64,000 nucleotides of DNA from Tetrahymena elliotti 4EA (lineage: Eukaryota; Ciliophora; Oligohymenophorea; Hymenostomatida; Tetrahymenidae), in the NCBI GenBank assembly GCA_000231825.2, contig JH720296.1, positions 1,837,295-1,901,294 of the forward strand, read 5' to 3'. The translations under genes and the position numbers were made by a program. This document shows, in pieces, positions 23,966 through 37,199 of the stretch. Positions within the stretch are counted from its first letter, which is position 1; each line of letters opens with the position of its first letter. The notes under the pieces were generated by a model. The model saw only the letters and a list, made by a program, of their open reading frames with translations, did not search any database and had not been told where the DNA came from.

Positions 23966-25609
23966 TCATTGAATTTTGCTAAAAAAAATAAAAAGATTGA
24001 TTATTTAGATAAATATTGAATTTGATTGATTACTTGGAGATCTTTTGCTTAATGGTTGTTTCTTAAGTATTTTTTGATAAATGTCTTCATAAGCTTTACG
24101 AATTTTTTCAATGTTGGGGATCAGAACATATTTTTCTGGTAAATAGCTTTTATCAAATATGATATTAACTACACTATTATCAACAGGTCCTAGTAATTCA
24201 GCTATTTTTTTGTTCATGAAGAAAATATTTTGTTTTTAAGTGGTTAATACAATAGTCATAAGAGCTTGTTAATTAATTTTATCAATTCCATTAACTGCTT
24301 TCTTAGATTTTCCATTTTAAGAACAGTGAATTCTACCTTTCTCTAAAAGACTCTCAACAACTCTTTCAACAAATTTTTCATAATTTAGGTTACCTTTGAA
24401 TTCATCACTATTATAATAAAGTTGCATACAATTAGAAAATTTATAAGCCAAGAAAAAAGGGTGCTTAACCTATATTATATTAAAAATTATGTTGAAAAAT
24501 ATTTCAAAACTTATGTAAAAATTTTACTTTATTTCTAATGTTAGGAGCAGTAAAATATCCAGTAAAGCCTCCAATATCATTTTGAATTTCTTCTTAACTT
24601 GGCTCATTTTCTTTTTTCTTTCTTTTTATTAAGTGCTTTTAGAAGTTATCAGGAGTAAACAGATCATAGAAACTTGACAGTTTGACATGCTTTATTAATA
24701 AAGATATTAAAAAATTAGTAAAATCTAATTATAAAATTTAAATCTAAAAAAATTATTTCTACTTTGATTATTTGAGTTTCTCTAGCACTCTTACGAGAAT
24801 CAACAAATACAGGAGGAGATATCATAGCCTCAATAACTTTAGGGTGAGGATCATTATCATTTTATACAATTATAGCAACTACTAAGTTAAATTTACTTCC
24901 TTCATTATTGTAGGATGTAGACGTAAATTTTAATGCTTAAAATGTCACTGTTCCATTTTCAAGAGGAAGTCTATCTGTTCCTTTTAAACCAACATCAATA
25001 ATGTGAAATTTAGAAATTTCTTTGGTATTAGCCTTAACAGCATAAATTTATGCAAATGTATTTTTAGGAGGGCTAAACACTTCCTTAGTTTCAGGATCTA
25101 TAATCTAATTTTTATAGAATTCAGCCAATTAAAAAATTGTGTTAAATTTACCTCTAGCTTAAGACAAATAGTAGGTAAGATCCAACTCTTATGCCAGTTC
25201 CATCCAAGCTCACTATCATAAGTGAAGTTTCTTTCCATAATTAAACTCATTTTTGGTACTTAAATATTTTACTTAAATAAAATATTTTATAAATTACATA
25301 TTTATAAAATGAAATGCATTAAAATAATCAAACTAACATTTTAATTTTAAATCTAAGAAGATTTTTTTTTTTAATTTTAAATAGAATTACATCATTTCTA
25401 GGATTTCCAAAAGTAACTGTAGGCTAGAGCGACCAGACTATTGTACTTTCGGCCTACACTTATTTGATGAGAAAGTTGCAATTCATCCATTCCCATTTAC
25501 TTGAATCTAAAGTAATTAGATAAAAAGATAAGTATGTTAAGAATATTAATATAATAATTAATTTACCTTGTAATGGCTAGTTGATGTTGCTCTATTATAA
25601 GTAAAACAT
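23966..25609 (-). CDS. Possible Ndt80/MYRF-like DNA-binding protein
   Basis: Six exons (25609-25567, 25506-25391, 25271-25152, 25104-24763, 24689-24528, 24469-23966) join in phase to 428 residues. The core, residues about 125-205, contains TVTFQALKFTSTSYNNEG, then KFNLVVAIIVQ and ISPPVFVDSRKSARE. This order (LxFxxTxxNN, hydrophobic strand, S-P-I-x-V-x-S-R) is reminiscent of the Ig-like DNA-binding fold of Ndt80/PhoG and MYRF factors, where the last motif is usually VRGRxP. The N-terminal part has WSLQPTVTFGNPRND and a tryptophan-rich GWNWHKSWIL. The C-terminal 190 residues are helical and basic (RKAYEDIYQKILKK). If correct it acts in the nucleus on transcription, perhaps in meiosis or development, as in fungi. 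The family call is by pattern only; gene structure is better supported than function. Confidence 0.55.
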
Positions 25610-26012
25610 TTTATTTTTTAATAAAAAAATATTAATTTCATTAAAATTTAAGAATATTTAAAAACGCTTTAATTATTTATTGTAAATAAAATAAATGATT
25701 GCTTTTATTTCAAAAAAAAAGAGTTTCTAAATAATCTAAAATGTGGATTGATTTTTTATTAATTTTAAGACTAATTTAGATTATGGCTTGCAATTAATAG
25801 TAAGGACGATTTTTTGGTCATTCTTAGACAGTAATTAAATTATTTTTTAAATATTCATTGATTAATCATTGATGATAATTTTGAATGTAAATCAAAAGTT
25901 CTTTTTCTTATTATTTGTAAAGGTGTTAACAATTTTTTGATTTCTTTATTATTTGATTTATTAATTGCTTGCTACTTCATTCTAAATATTGAGTTCTCTT
26001 TATATCTATTTA
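25610..26012. other. Short intergenic stretch
   Basis: About 400 nt of A+T-rich sequence between two minus-strand genes. It is likely the promoter of the Ndt80-like gene. No other feature. Confidence 0.45.
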
Positions 26013-26801
26013 TCAATCCAATGATATTTATTTAGAATTAAGACAATAAACATTGAGTTTTTTTATTTGAATAGTATTTGCGTTTTTGGTTTTCTAAATG
26101 ATTTTTACCATTCCAACAGAACTGACAATATTTCTTCCATCTAGGAGCTAGGAGTTAACCTGAAGAAGTGTGCTGTGTTAATTATTTTTGCTTTCTTCAG
26201 AAATTTCTCCGTTTTTGTGTTGGGTAGAATTCTAACTTTATTTCTCAGTATCTTACTACTATCTTGAGTCTTTTATTTCATTTGAAACAAATGAAGTTTT
26301 AATTTTAATCAATTAGTTATCTTAAAAGTTGTTACCTAACCCTGTTTCCATTAATTATTTTTATTCTTCATATTTTTTTTAAAGTTGTGCATAAAACGCA
26401 TCAGATTTTTTTTGCTATTATTTCAAAAATTCAGGATTATGAATACTTTTCTGAAGAGTGCTTCTTTCTTCCTCCTCCTCAGCATCTTCATCATCATCTT
26501 CTTCTGCATCCTCATTTTCTATAACTTTATCAACTTATTCTTGATTTATATTATATTCTCTTGACTATTTTCTAGAATTGCTCTTACTTTTTTCTTAAGA
26601 TTACTTCCTATTTGGACTCTAGCTCTAAATCGTAGAAGTCTATACTAACTGTTTTTGCTCCTTTACAGCACTTTCCTCTAATTAGGTGGACTTAGGAGAG
26701 TTAAGGTTTTTAATACCATTCTATAAGTTCTATACTAAGCTGGGACTTTGCCTAAACTCCGCTGCTTTCATTAAATCTTCGTCAGGATTCTATTAAGACA
26801 T
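26013..26801 (-). CDS. Unrecognised acidic/coiled protein
   Basis: A continuous frame of 262 residues ending in TGA. It begins MSQQNPDEDLMKAAEFRQSP and contains S/K/R/Q-rich stretches (RKQSQEKSKSNSRKQSRE). An acidic block of about 20 D/E residues follows at residues 94-115, then a likely helix (FLKQQQKKSDAFYAQLQKK). The C-terminal 50 residues are less characteristic; a short intron there cannot be excluded. No family recognised. The acidic block next to basic-serine runs is typical of nuclear or chromatin-associated proteins, but this is only an impression from composition. Confidence 0.6.
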
Positions 26802-28937
26802 AACTAAAAATTATATACTTGTGTTACTTTTGTGAATGAATTTAAGATTTTTAATATTCCTACTTTTTTATTTAGTTGATATATATAAAAAAAGTTATGT
26901 GCTGTATTATTTAAAGAAATAGTTAATGATATAACTCTTTAAATTTACAAATGATAAACAATTAAAATTATTTCCTTCTTCCAAAAAACTGTATTTTATC
27001 AGCATTTAAGTATTTATTGAAGGAAAGTTTGGAAATAACAATAAATAAAAACACTTTAGAAATGATTTTACTCAGATGAAATTTCTTAACTACTTTTTAC
27101 ATTTGCAAATATAAATAAAGAAATAGATAAAGAATTGGTGCAAATAAGGTTTTTAATTTCTTCTCTCTTTAATTAGACTCTCTTTTCCAATAAGTTTTTT
27201 ATAGTTTGTTTTCTAATTGAAATTTTAGATTTTTTAAAAGTGCAAGATGATTATTCTTTCATTCATTCATTTAGTTAATGCTTTCTTTCATTCAAAAATT
27301 TTGTAATTTCAAAATCAAACTCTTTGAATTCTAGTAAATTGTACTATTTAGTTATTTTTTAATGAATTGATTATTTTTTATCATTACTTATTTTTGTTTC
27401 ACTTTCAATAGGCTTGGTATTTGCTTAGTTGTGGCTAAAAATTATTAAGTTAACTAATTTAACACTCTTAAAATAAAATTTCCGATTATAAAACATACAA
27501 GAAAGTTAAAATTATGATTTGACTTAAATGAAAAAAACATAGATCCATTTAATCGAAAGAATAATTTTTACCAATTTCAAAAATGTTTTAGCTTTTTAAT
27601 TTCTAATTTTTTTAAGCTAAATTTTTTACTTTCACCTGCAATTTTGAAGCTTTGTTCTAATTTTGTAAATTTTTAATTTGAGGGGGAAAGAATTATAGCT
27701 GATTGTATGATATTTTAGTATTTTCCTCTCTGCCTTTTATTTTCTGGCTAGCTTTATTTAATGTAATCTAATTAATTGTTTCAGAAATCGCCAAAATTTA
27801 ATTTATGAGGTTTGAAGCTAATTTTATTTAAACCACTAACTTTCCTATTTTTTCTTTATAAAAGTAAGCAAGCACTCAAGAAACTAACTTTCTTTCCATC
27901 TTTAAAAAAAATAATTTCTTTCATTTATTATTTTATTTTTAAAATTATCTTTATTTAGAGAAAGAGTAAGCATGATTATAATTTATTAATTGTTTATTGA
28001 ATGAATAAATTTTTTAATATCATCTAAAAATAAAAGCATGATTAATATAAAAGATGATTTTGTGGTTATCGAATTTAATTTACTCTAGTTTTTTTTTACC
28101 AATTTTATTTACAATAAATTTATTACCTTTTTTACACATTTATTTAAGTAAATTTTTTGGAGAAAGAAATAAACAAAAATTAACTATTTTTCTTTGAGTA
28201 ATTTTAAATAAATATTATTAAGACTAAAAATAAACTTGGATTTAAAATATCTATTTCATTTTTTACAAGGAAAATCAGCAATTATTTTAAAATTAAAATC
28301 AAGATAGCTTTATCTTTAAAATTTGTTATTCTGTCTTCTGCCAAGCCAGGATCAATACTTTAAAGAAAATATTTTTTTCTTTTATTTGTTCTAGATTATT
28401 ATAATTTAAATCTTAATTTTAGATTATGATGAATAGATATATTTTTTATGATAAAAATTGCAATGAATCATTTTTCAGACTCCAAAAAATTAGTAAAAAA
28501 TTTTTATCTTAAAAAAATTTTTAATTCTATGATGTGAATAAATATTATTTAGTTTTTTCAGGCTAAAATATCTATTTTAGGTAGAGATGTTTTTTCTCTT
28601 GTATGAGTTTTTAAATAAAATTAAAATCAATTATTTTAAATTAAATTAAGATATTTTAGCTAAAAAAATCTTTGAAATATGAATTTTTGAAATACAGAGA
28701 TTTTTTGTCCCAAAAATGTTTTATTATATTGAAAAATAAAATAAATTATTTAAGGTTGAGATAGAGATAGCTCAAAAAGGTTTTAATTTAACTACATCTT
28801 ATTTGGTAAGTTGAAATTGAAGATGAGAATATATTTTTGAACAATTTTATAAATTAAGATATAAAAATAAACAGAATATTTAAAAATGTTTAACAAAATC
28901 TTTTTTTATTTATGAATGAACGCAAATCTTTTTTTGA
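26802..28937. other. Intergenic stretch, about 2.1 kb
   Basis: One of the longest gene-free stretches of the window, entirely A+T-rich. I examined both strands with the ciliate code and found only low-complexity frames. No RNA gene or repeat recognised. Confidence 0.5.
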
Positions 28938-31900
28938 TCATTAAAATAATTATTTTTTTGAAAATAAGCATTTAGAAGGCCTAGGATTTTATTATTATCC
29001 TATGTATGTTTACATTTTTTCTTTAGCTCTAATAGATTGTTACCTTTTTCTAATCATTTAAATTTTATTCATAACTACTTTAAAATTTCCATTTGAGAAG
29101 TAATTATTATATTATTTCATTTTATCTAAATTCCATAGCAAAATATCTTTAATAACCTCATCTGATTTATTATAGTTACTGTAGGAAGTATCTTTTTTGT
29201 TTGCTCCCGAAAAATTTGAATGCATAGTTTGATGCTGAATGAATATTGTTTGTTGTGGGTTGTTCCCATATCCATTATGTTTGTCTTCTGGATGTAGAAT
29301 TGATGTTCCTAGAGTTTAAACTTGAGATTTTTTTCGATTATTACCATTTTCTTCTTTTTGTTCCTCTTTCACCTGCTTTTATTTAAAAATATGCAGTAAA
29401 TTCACTTGGCATGTTAAAATTTTACCATAATACTAAGTTTTGACCCCTTCTTTTTAGCTTCTAACCTTGTATCTATTTTTACCAAAGATTAACGCTAATC
29501 ATCTTTTTGTAATATACTTTTTCGATTAGTCTCTTCCTAATTTTTTACATTAAAAATATTTACTATTTCCTCAAAATAACTGTTTAAGTAATATTTTTTA
29601 TCCAAAAAGTATGGTTTTTTTTGAAAAATATTATTATAGTTTTTATCAAGTATGTAAATTTTTATAATTTTCTAACATTTATTATCACAAATAATTATTT
29701 TTATAAAATTTCAATTGGATTTTAATATTTGAAAGCATTTAATCTCATTAAAAAGGATGTACATTTTATTTATTTGGAAGTGATACCTATTCCAAGTAAC
29801 TGCTTTTTTATTTTTCTGAATCTAAATCATTCTTATCGATAACCCTTGATTAATTTTTTTGAGAATATGGTATACTTTTTTGTGAAGGCAATTAATCTGC
29901 TTGGCTATTTTCATCATCTTCTTCTTCCTCTTCTTCATAGCCATTACTGTAGTCCTCCTCATCTTCTTCTTCCGGAGTCTGAACAAAATATTCTTAAGCT
30001 TCCCTGGCTTAACTTTATATTAATTCTAGCTTGTTAAAAAATTATCTATAATACTCTCTTTTTCTTAAAAACTTCTGATCTCTTTACTAGACATCTGAGA
30101 AATTAATTCTTGCAAAAATGTAAGGATTTTTTTTATCAAAATGAGCTGAAGGACAAAAATTGTTGAGATGGTCATTTTTTTAGCATATTGAGCAAAAAAA
30201 TTTTAAATCTGAGTAGTTTGAATATAAAGAAATTTTATCTCTTATTTCACAATATCTCTCTAAATCCTTAGTATTACTTTATATAATCTCCATAAACTAG
30301 TCTCTTGGAATCTTTAAAATTCTAGTAAATGCACTAGATTTAATTGTTGCTGTTCTAGCAAAGCCAGTAAAAAAATTTAAATCTCCAAACGTTTATCCTT
30401 CTTTAAGATAGCCAAGAACTCTTTACGTGTATTTATCTTTAGGTTATTATTCATCAGTTCTATAGTTTAATCGATGAATTAAAAATATATATTAAAGTAA
30501 TAAAATTAATTACTGCTGTGACGATTCTTCTTAGTCTTCTTTTAGCTTTACCAAAATTTATTGAGTTATTTATACTTTTATTTTTAAACATAATTTAAAT
30601 CATTAAATTAAAATGTTAAAAATTTAAATGTGCAGATATTTAAAAAAATAAACTATCATTCTTAATTTAAATATTAATTATTTTATGGTAAAATGTTTTT
30701 AAATAAGCAAAATAAGAACAATTTCAATCGAAATGTTAAAAGATGTTAGTTCCTTATTTAATTTTTAAGATGTCAAATTCCAAAATTTTTATGAATTATG
30801 TTTTTCATCATTAAAATAATTATTATGCCATCCTAAAATATTAGTATTTTCTTAAAATATTGAATTTAATGAGAATGAGTAAGTATTAAATACCTTGCCC
30901 TGATATGATGTACATAAGACAGGAGTCTGAAATTTAGTTTTCTACAAAGATAGTTTAGTTAGGAGAAAAGGTGATTTCTTGAGCTTTATAACATAGATCT
31001 GTAAGAGTTTAGTAACTGAAATTGTCATACAAATTTTTCATTTTTTTAAAAATACCCATGTTATACTCATATTACAAGGATCTGTAAAGTTAATCTGAGA
31101 CTTTGCTAAGGACGCCCTCTTCTTCTTCTTACATTTTTTTGAAATTCTTCTAATAAAAGTATTCTAAATCTAGATTAACTCTTGCTTGTAATTCTCTTTA
31201 TAATTTAATAGATTAGTTAGTTAGTTGAGAGTTTTAAAAAATATTATTTTACTGTGAAATTTGTTTTCTTTCCATATAGCTGTTAATTATATTAATGTCT
31301 TTTCTTCTAAATTCTTCTTGCATGTCTATTTCTGAAAGAATAATACCTATTGTATTGATCATATAACCAAATACAATAGTAGTGAAGGGCATAATTATTG
31401 ATAAGAAGTACAATTCAAGCACTGAAGTAGCTGTATTTGAACCTGTAGCCATGAGAGTGAATGCCCAAGAAAAAGCTTAAACATAAACTTTCCACCAGAT
31501 ACCACCATTAAAATCATAGGTTGTTATCATCCAAGAATTCTAATCTTATAAGAAATTTGAATCAATAATTCCTATTAATTACCATAAGCAAGCTATAAAA
31601 TGACCAACAATAAAAAGTTTTAAAATCAAATTAATGATTTGAACTATGTAGTATTTTCTAATAATAATAACTAGCTATTTCTATATTTCATTGAGGTCTT
31701 AATCTGTAATATATGCTTTCAAAAATATTAATGATTTTACTAGCAGGTACTGCCAGGAAAAAGAATCACTAAAGTCTAGCTAAATAGCTACTATAGGGAT
31801 TATATCATATATGAAATAATTTTTAAAATAAATACTAATTATCTCACTTCTTTCTTCAATATATTTGTTATTCTGATAAGTAGCGCAGTTTAATCTTAAC

Positions 31901-32787
31901 ACAATTTCTATTATCCATTAGATAAAAAAATAATTAGAAATTAATGACTCACTGTATTGCCAGCTATACCTCAAATTAAACATTATGACAATAGATTGAA
32001 ATATCAAAAATATAAAAGTCATAACCGTTGTAAACATTTTAAATAACAAAACATATTAATTTTAAAGAGTCAGCACTTTGAACATCGTTAACTTATGCTT
32101 AGTAAATAGCCTTTGTATATATAGAATTATTTGAGTTTTAAGCTAACTTGTGCTGAAACGAGAATATATTTCTTAGTAGTCGCTAAGATCATTAATCATT
32201 TTCCGACATGAAACATTTTGTAAATTACTAGTCCTACCATTGTATGTATAATTTAGGAAAAATTTACTCATTGATTTCTTGATTCTCATAACTACTTGTA
32301 AGCGAGGGTCTTGTTAAGTCTATGAAACAATAACTTATTGTGTTTTTCTGACTTTTGTAGGAGAACCATCATCTATTTTTTATATGTTAACATGCATGTA
32401 GAAATTTATATAAAAACTTTTATTACAATCTTTACTATTATTCCTAAAGCTTCCATTAGGAACATCAAGCTTAACATTTTCTACCCTTGTACGCTATTTT
32501 TTTTAATTAATAGGCTCTCTTGCTGAGATATCTCTCTCTGTATGTTTAAGAGATTTTTGAATATAGCTTTAATCTTTTGAGAAAAAAGTCATATTATTTT
32601 AATCAACTAACTTGCTATCACATTCGGGATCTTTTGTATTTTCTTCAAACTTTTCTATTATTGATTCTTCTCTGCGGTGATTGATATCTTTAAATCCCTC
32701 ATATATTTCACTTTTTTCTCCAAATAAGTGCTTCTATTTTTCTCTTTATTTAAGTACATCATTTTCTGAAATTAAATCTTCATCCAT
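28938..32787 (-). CDS. Cyclic-nucleotide-binding-domain cation channel with atypical pore and CCHC zinc knuckle
   Basis: Multi-exon gene of the CNG/HCN/EAG superfamily. The N-terminal 200 residues are charged and cytosolic. Several membrane helices follow (TTVMTFIFLIFQSIVIMF, and so on to IVGHFIACLWQLIGI). The pore segment is AFSWAFTLMATGSNTATSV, then the S6-like FTTIVFGYMINTIGIILSE. A C-linker leads into a cyclic-nucleotide-binding domain split by introns: FSPNQTIFVENQISDSCLMY, later LGYLKEGQTFGDLNFFTG and ARTATIKS. After it comes CSICQKNDHLNNFC, an exact CX2CX4HX4C zinc knuckle near 30155-30195. An acidic tail and a final exon ending at TGA at 28938 complete the gene. Exon joins were checked around 30894, 29788 and 29396; exact sites elsewhere are approximate. 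The role is a membrane channel regulated by cAMP/cGMP or by its linker; ion selectivity is uncertain because the usual GYG is missing. Confidence 0.85.
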
Positions 32788-34592
32788 TTTTATTGATTAA
32801 AAAAATATGTTAAATTATTTCTTACTTCTACTAATTGTTAATTAAATCTCCCTTAAATCTTGTAATTATAAAATGCCTTAAAAGTTAAAAGTTTATTCAA
32901 TTAATTAATTGATTGATTTCTTATTTGTTTCTTGGTTTCTTTTTTTTTAGTGATTGTAGTTGTTGTTAAATAGACCTCAAAATATGTAAATAAATTTAAT
33001 AACCAAAATTTTTTTTTCATATTAAACGCCCTTTTTCTAATTTACTTTTAAATTACAAATGTTATTTAAATATCTAATCTTTTTATATGTTTTATCATCT
33101 AAAAAATACTTTCAAAAGTAAATTTGTAAAAGTATAAATCATTGAAAAAATAATTAATTTTAACAGAATAATCTAAAAATATAAAATACAGTTTAAGGAT
33201 AAAATAGTACTACTCTTTAAGAATTAATTTACTTTTAAAATTTACAATTTAAATTTTATCTATCTAGTACTTACTTTTGATTTTTTTAAATATTTATCCA
33301 TTTTTTATAAAATTTAACTCTCAAAGCTTTGAATTATAAATTAATAAAATTGAAAGTAATAGTACCTTGAAAAAATCTGCTAACAATAAAGATAAAAAGC
33401 ATTTAAATTAGTTTTTAAAAATATTTTAAATAAGAAAAGAATTAAATTACTATTTTATTAACACTCAAGCCTTTTTTTATTGCTAATTTAAATAATTTGG
33501 TTAAGAATATCAGGAATTCTCAAGAAATTAAATTTTTTCTTCTTCTTCTTCTTTCTCTTGAATAAAGGTCAAATAATTTTTTATGAATAAATGAGTTAAT
33601 TATTGAGAACTTAAAATACTAAAGTTTTTTTAAATTTTCTCTATTTTACTATTCATTTTTAGATATTTTAAGTTTTTATTAATTATTGTAATTTTAAATA
33701 CAAATTAAAGTGGTTTCAATAACGATAAAATTTGAAGAAAAATGTAGATAGAATTAAGAAAAAGTATTTCAATTTTTTCTCATTTTTATTTAAGAATAAA
33801 AGAAAAAAGGTGATTCCTAATTTAAAGATTTATCTAATTTACAGAATAGTTTTCACAATTTAAAATTAAATTTAATAAATCTTTTTCAAAAATAATTTCT
33901 TTTGTTTTTATTTTTATAAGATAAAAATATTCATATTTTATTTTTAATTTCATCTTTTTTTTGATTACTAAGTTTTTAAGAGGTGTTTATTTAATTTATT
34001 TGATTAAAATTTTAATTCAAATTAAGAATAAGAACAAAGATTTTTTTTGATTGGATTTGGTATTTTTGTGATATTTTAAAAATTTTAATTTTTTTGTCCA
34101 AGAGATATTTTTTTAATATAAAAAATAAAATGTTTTTATGAATATTTTAAATTTGTAGAAGGATTTTGGGTAATAAGAATTTTATGTTATTTTTTTTAGC
34201 TTTTCTATTTAGAAATAAAATTTCAAACTAAAAATATAAAATAAATAGAATCATTAAAAAAATTTCTAAAATATAGATAGATGCATGCATGATTTATATT
34301 TTGCTTGATAAAAGATTATTCCAGTTAAAATTAATCAATAATAAAGAAGAGATCATGAAATAAAAGTTAAGAAAATTAGATTAATTTGTTTGCAAATCAC
34401 ATTCAATCAAAGTATTGCTTTGAAAAATATTGCCAGTCATTTGATTAATAAATATATATTTCTCTTGTATTTGAGCAACCTATTTAACAGCTACATAGAA
34501 TCAATCAGATAATTAAAAAATAGCGAATAATTTATTAATAATAAAATACTTAAAAATTACTTATTTTTAAAAGTACAGACAATAAAAATTTG
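32788..34592. other. Divergent intergenic region, about 1.8 kb
   Basis: Lies between the start of the minus-strand channel gene and the start of the plus-strand Q/N/S-rich gene, so it should contain both promoters. A+T content is extreme, with many poly-T and poly-A tracts. No other feature. Confidence 0.5.
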
Positions 34593-37199
34593 ATGATTTC
34601 GCCATCCTCACTTCTTCCAGCAAATCAATTGAAATCAAATTCCTCTAATAGCAACTTGCCATTTAATTAAAATAGTGAGCCGTTGTTTTTTAATTCTTCT
34701 AAGCAGTCTGCTTAATCTTATTAGCAGGTTGGTTCTCAACAGAAAAATTATGAAAAGCCTTCAATATTAATTGCCTAAGACATTAAATCTCAGCAAGCTA
34801 TTGGATCAATTTTAGATCTTAAACAAAGCGCTAAAAGCATTGGTGATACTTTGATCTATATTTTTTCATAATTTGTTGATCACATTTCAAATGGAGGAAA
34901 TAACGTGGATTTTGATTTCATAAAATCTTAATGGAATGTGTTAAAAGCACATTTGCAACCATTTAATTAGCAAAAAATATCTGAGTTTTTTAAACAAGCT
35001 AATAATACAAGTAGAAATCATTCTTATAACAGCAGCTAAAGAAATCTATCTGAGCAGGTCAGCAACATTGATAGTAATTTAAATTTATTGAATTACAATA
35101 ATGATACCTCTATCGATGTAGCAATACCTCCTAAATCTATGCCTACTTCTACCAGAAATAAGCAATCTTTAGCAAATACATAAACTATTCATGAAAATTC
35201 AACAAATTCCAAAGAAAGAGCTAAAGACTTTACTACTGTTCAAAGCACTAACTCATCTAATAAAACTAATTTATTTTTGAATAATTGCTAAAGCCCTTCT
35301 GCTCCTTCTTTGCTTCCTTAAGCAATCTCTTCTCTCACTCCACCTCCAGTAAATGTGAGCTCCTATTAAATTCAATCCTAAAACTGTGCTAAAAGTGTTA
35401 GTTCTCATCCATTAATCTCCAATCCAATCTAATTTAACTAAGTGAGAGATGATGCTGTTTCGCCTTCATATACTTTAACCAGCGTTTCAAGATGCAACAG
35501 TTTTACAACCACAAATTATCCTTAAGTATCTAACTTTGAAATCAATTCTGGATTAAATGTAAACCAATCAACAAATGATAACAATACAATTTCTATAATA
35601 AATAATTAGCTTGCAAGTGAATCTAAAAAAGACAGCTTATAAGGCTAAAGCTTTGTATAATAGTAATAATAATAAACTTTTTCAATTACTTCAAGAAGCA
35701 AAAAAGATAGTAACTGGTCTCAATATAAAGCTGTTCCTATCTCTACATTTAAATTAGAAGTACCAAGAGTGAATAAGCACATGCATTAAAGCTCATAAAA
35801 TAATAATAACTAGGGTATTCAATCATAAACAAGTTTGACATATAATGAAAATGAGCCACAGTAAGTTGTTGAGTCACCATACATATAACCAAATACTACA
35901 TTTAAAAGAGGTAATTCTTAATATGAAAAGAAGATGTAATTATCTTCAACAAATTTCTAGCAACACCACAATTTCTTACAGCAATAAAGAGAATCTCTTG
36001 CTAGATAAACTTCATAGTCTTAAGAGAGATCAACAATTACTAAATTAATGTATGACAGCAAATCATAAACATTAATACAAGTGAATAGTAATGATCTATA
36101 AAAATAGAATTCATTATTAAATGATTAAAATCAGTAAAAAACACTAAGTCATAATTAAGTCTCTCCTAAATAAGTAAAAAAGTAATAATTAATGTCATAA
36201 TAATCATTACCTAGCCATCAAAATCTGAATAGTAACTATAACTCAATTAATTTCTTGACAAGCCCTGTCAATTAAAATGGTAATCAATCAAATTAAGAAA
36301 TGTTATCTATCCACTCCTCCACTAGTCTATCATAAAAAGCATTTAATTAAATTATTTAATAGCAACAAATATCTGCTTTGAGTAGCAACTAATCATAAAA
36401 TGTTTAGAATAAACCATTGTAAGGCATAACACTCCTGTCAAACAACTCCTTAAACTAGTAATCATAAAGATAGCAATTAAACTAATCAAACAGCAAAACA
36501 ATAATAAATAATTCTTATAGCAATAATATCAATTTAAATTCTAATTAAGAAGAATCTTCCAAGGAAAATGATAGGTATGCCTATTATGTGACTAAAGAAA
36601 ATGAGATCTCTAAAGAGAATTTAGAATGCAAATTCTTTGAATCTACAAAAAATAACCAATCTGCAGGAAAGGTCTATCAAAAATATTAACAAAACAAGGT
36701 GATTAACCTCAACTCATACTAAGTTCCTTCATAATATGGATAAAAATAAACCTTTGAAAACTGTATCTCACCTGTCAAACCATAATAACAATAATCAAAG
36801 TCATTTAATACAAAGCATTTATTCTAAAGTCCAACAATCAGCATTCAAAGTTTGAATGGAAGACCCTAAAATACAGATTCTAGCTATGGTAAAACCTACA
36901 GAATTAAAACCGAGTCAGATGCAAAAGGAAAGAGTGGAAATAACACAGATTAAATGTTGTCTACTTAGGTAACTAGTGATAAAATATGTGATTTGACTAA
37001 TTTACCAGGCATGTAAAGCTAAAGATCTAACACAAAATACTCCTTAAGCAGCCAAACAAGTATTCCTTCTTCAGCCTAAATTTAAACCCAACAAGATGGA
37101 GGAAACTTTTAAGCAAATTAATTGAAACTAAAAATTGCTAACTTGATTTCTGTCTACTAAGAAAATAATTAAATCATTAATTCTTTTGCATTCAAATGA
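34593..37199 (+). CDS. Intronless Q/N/S-rich protein
   Basis: A single frame of 868 residues from ATG to TGA (2,607 nt), with TAA/TAG as glutamine throughout. The first 140 residues are the most ordinary: KSIGDTLIYIFSQFVDHISN and WNVLKAHLQPFNQQKISEFF look like an alpha-helical globular piece. The rest is dominated by S, N, Q, T and K, with many SNS, QQ and NN clusters and scattered SP/TP sites (SPSYTLTSVS). Near the C-terminus, KLKIANLISVYQENNQ suggests a final helix. No introns, unusual for a gene this long here. No family recognised. Composition suggests a disordered, phosphorylation-prone regulator or RNA-granule protein. Confidence 0.8.

Noticed and set aside
25200..25510. Separate short gene starting MGMDELQLSHQISVGRK
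   Set aside because: The alternative frame with TGA soon after is beaten by a spliced reading of the same DNA that joins in phase with all other exons of the gene at 23966-25609.
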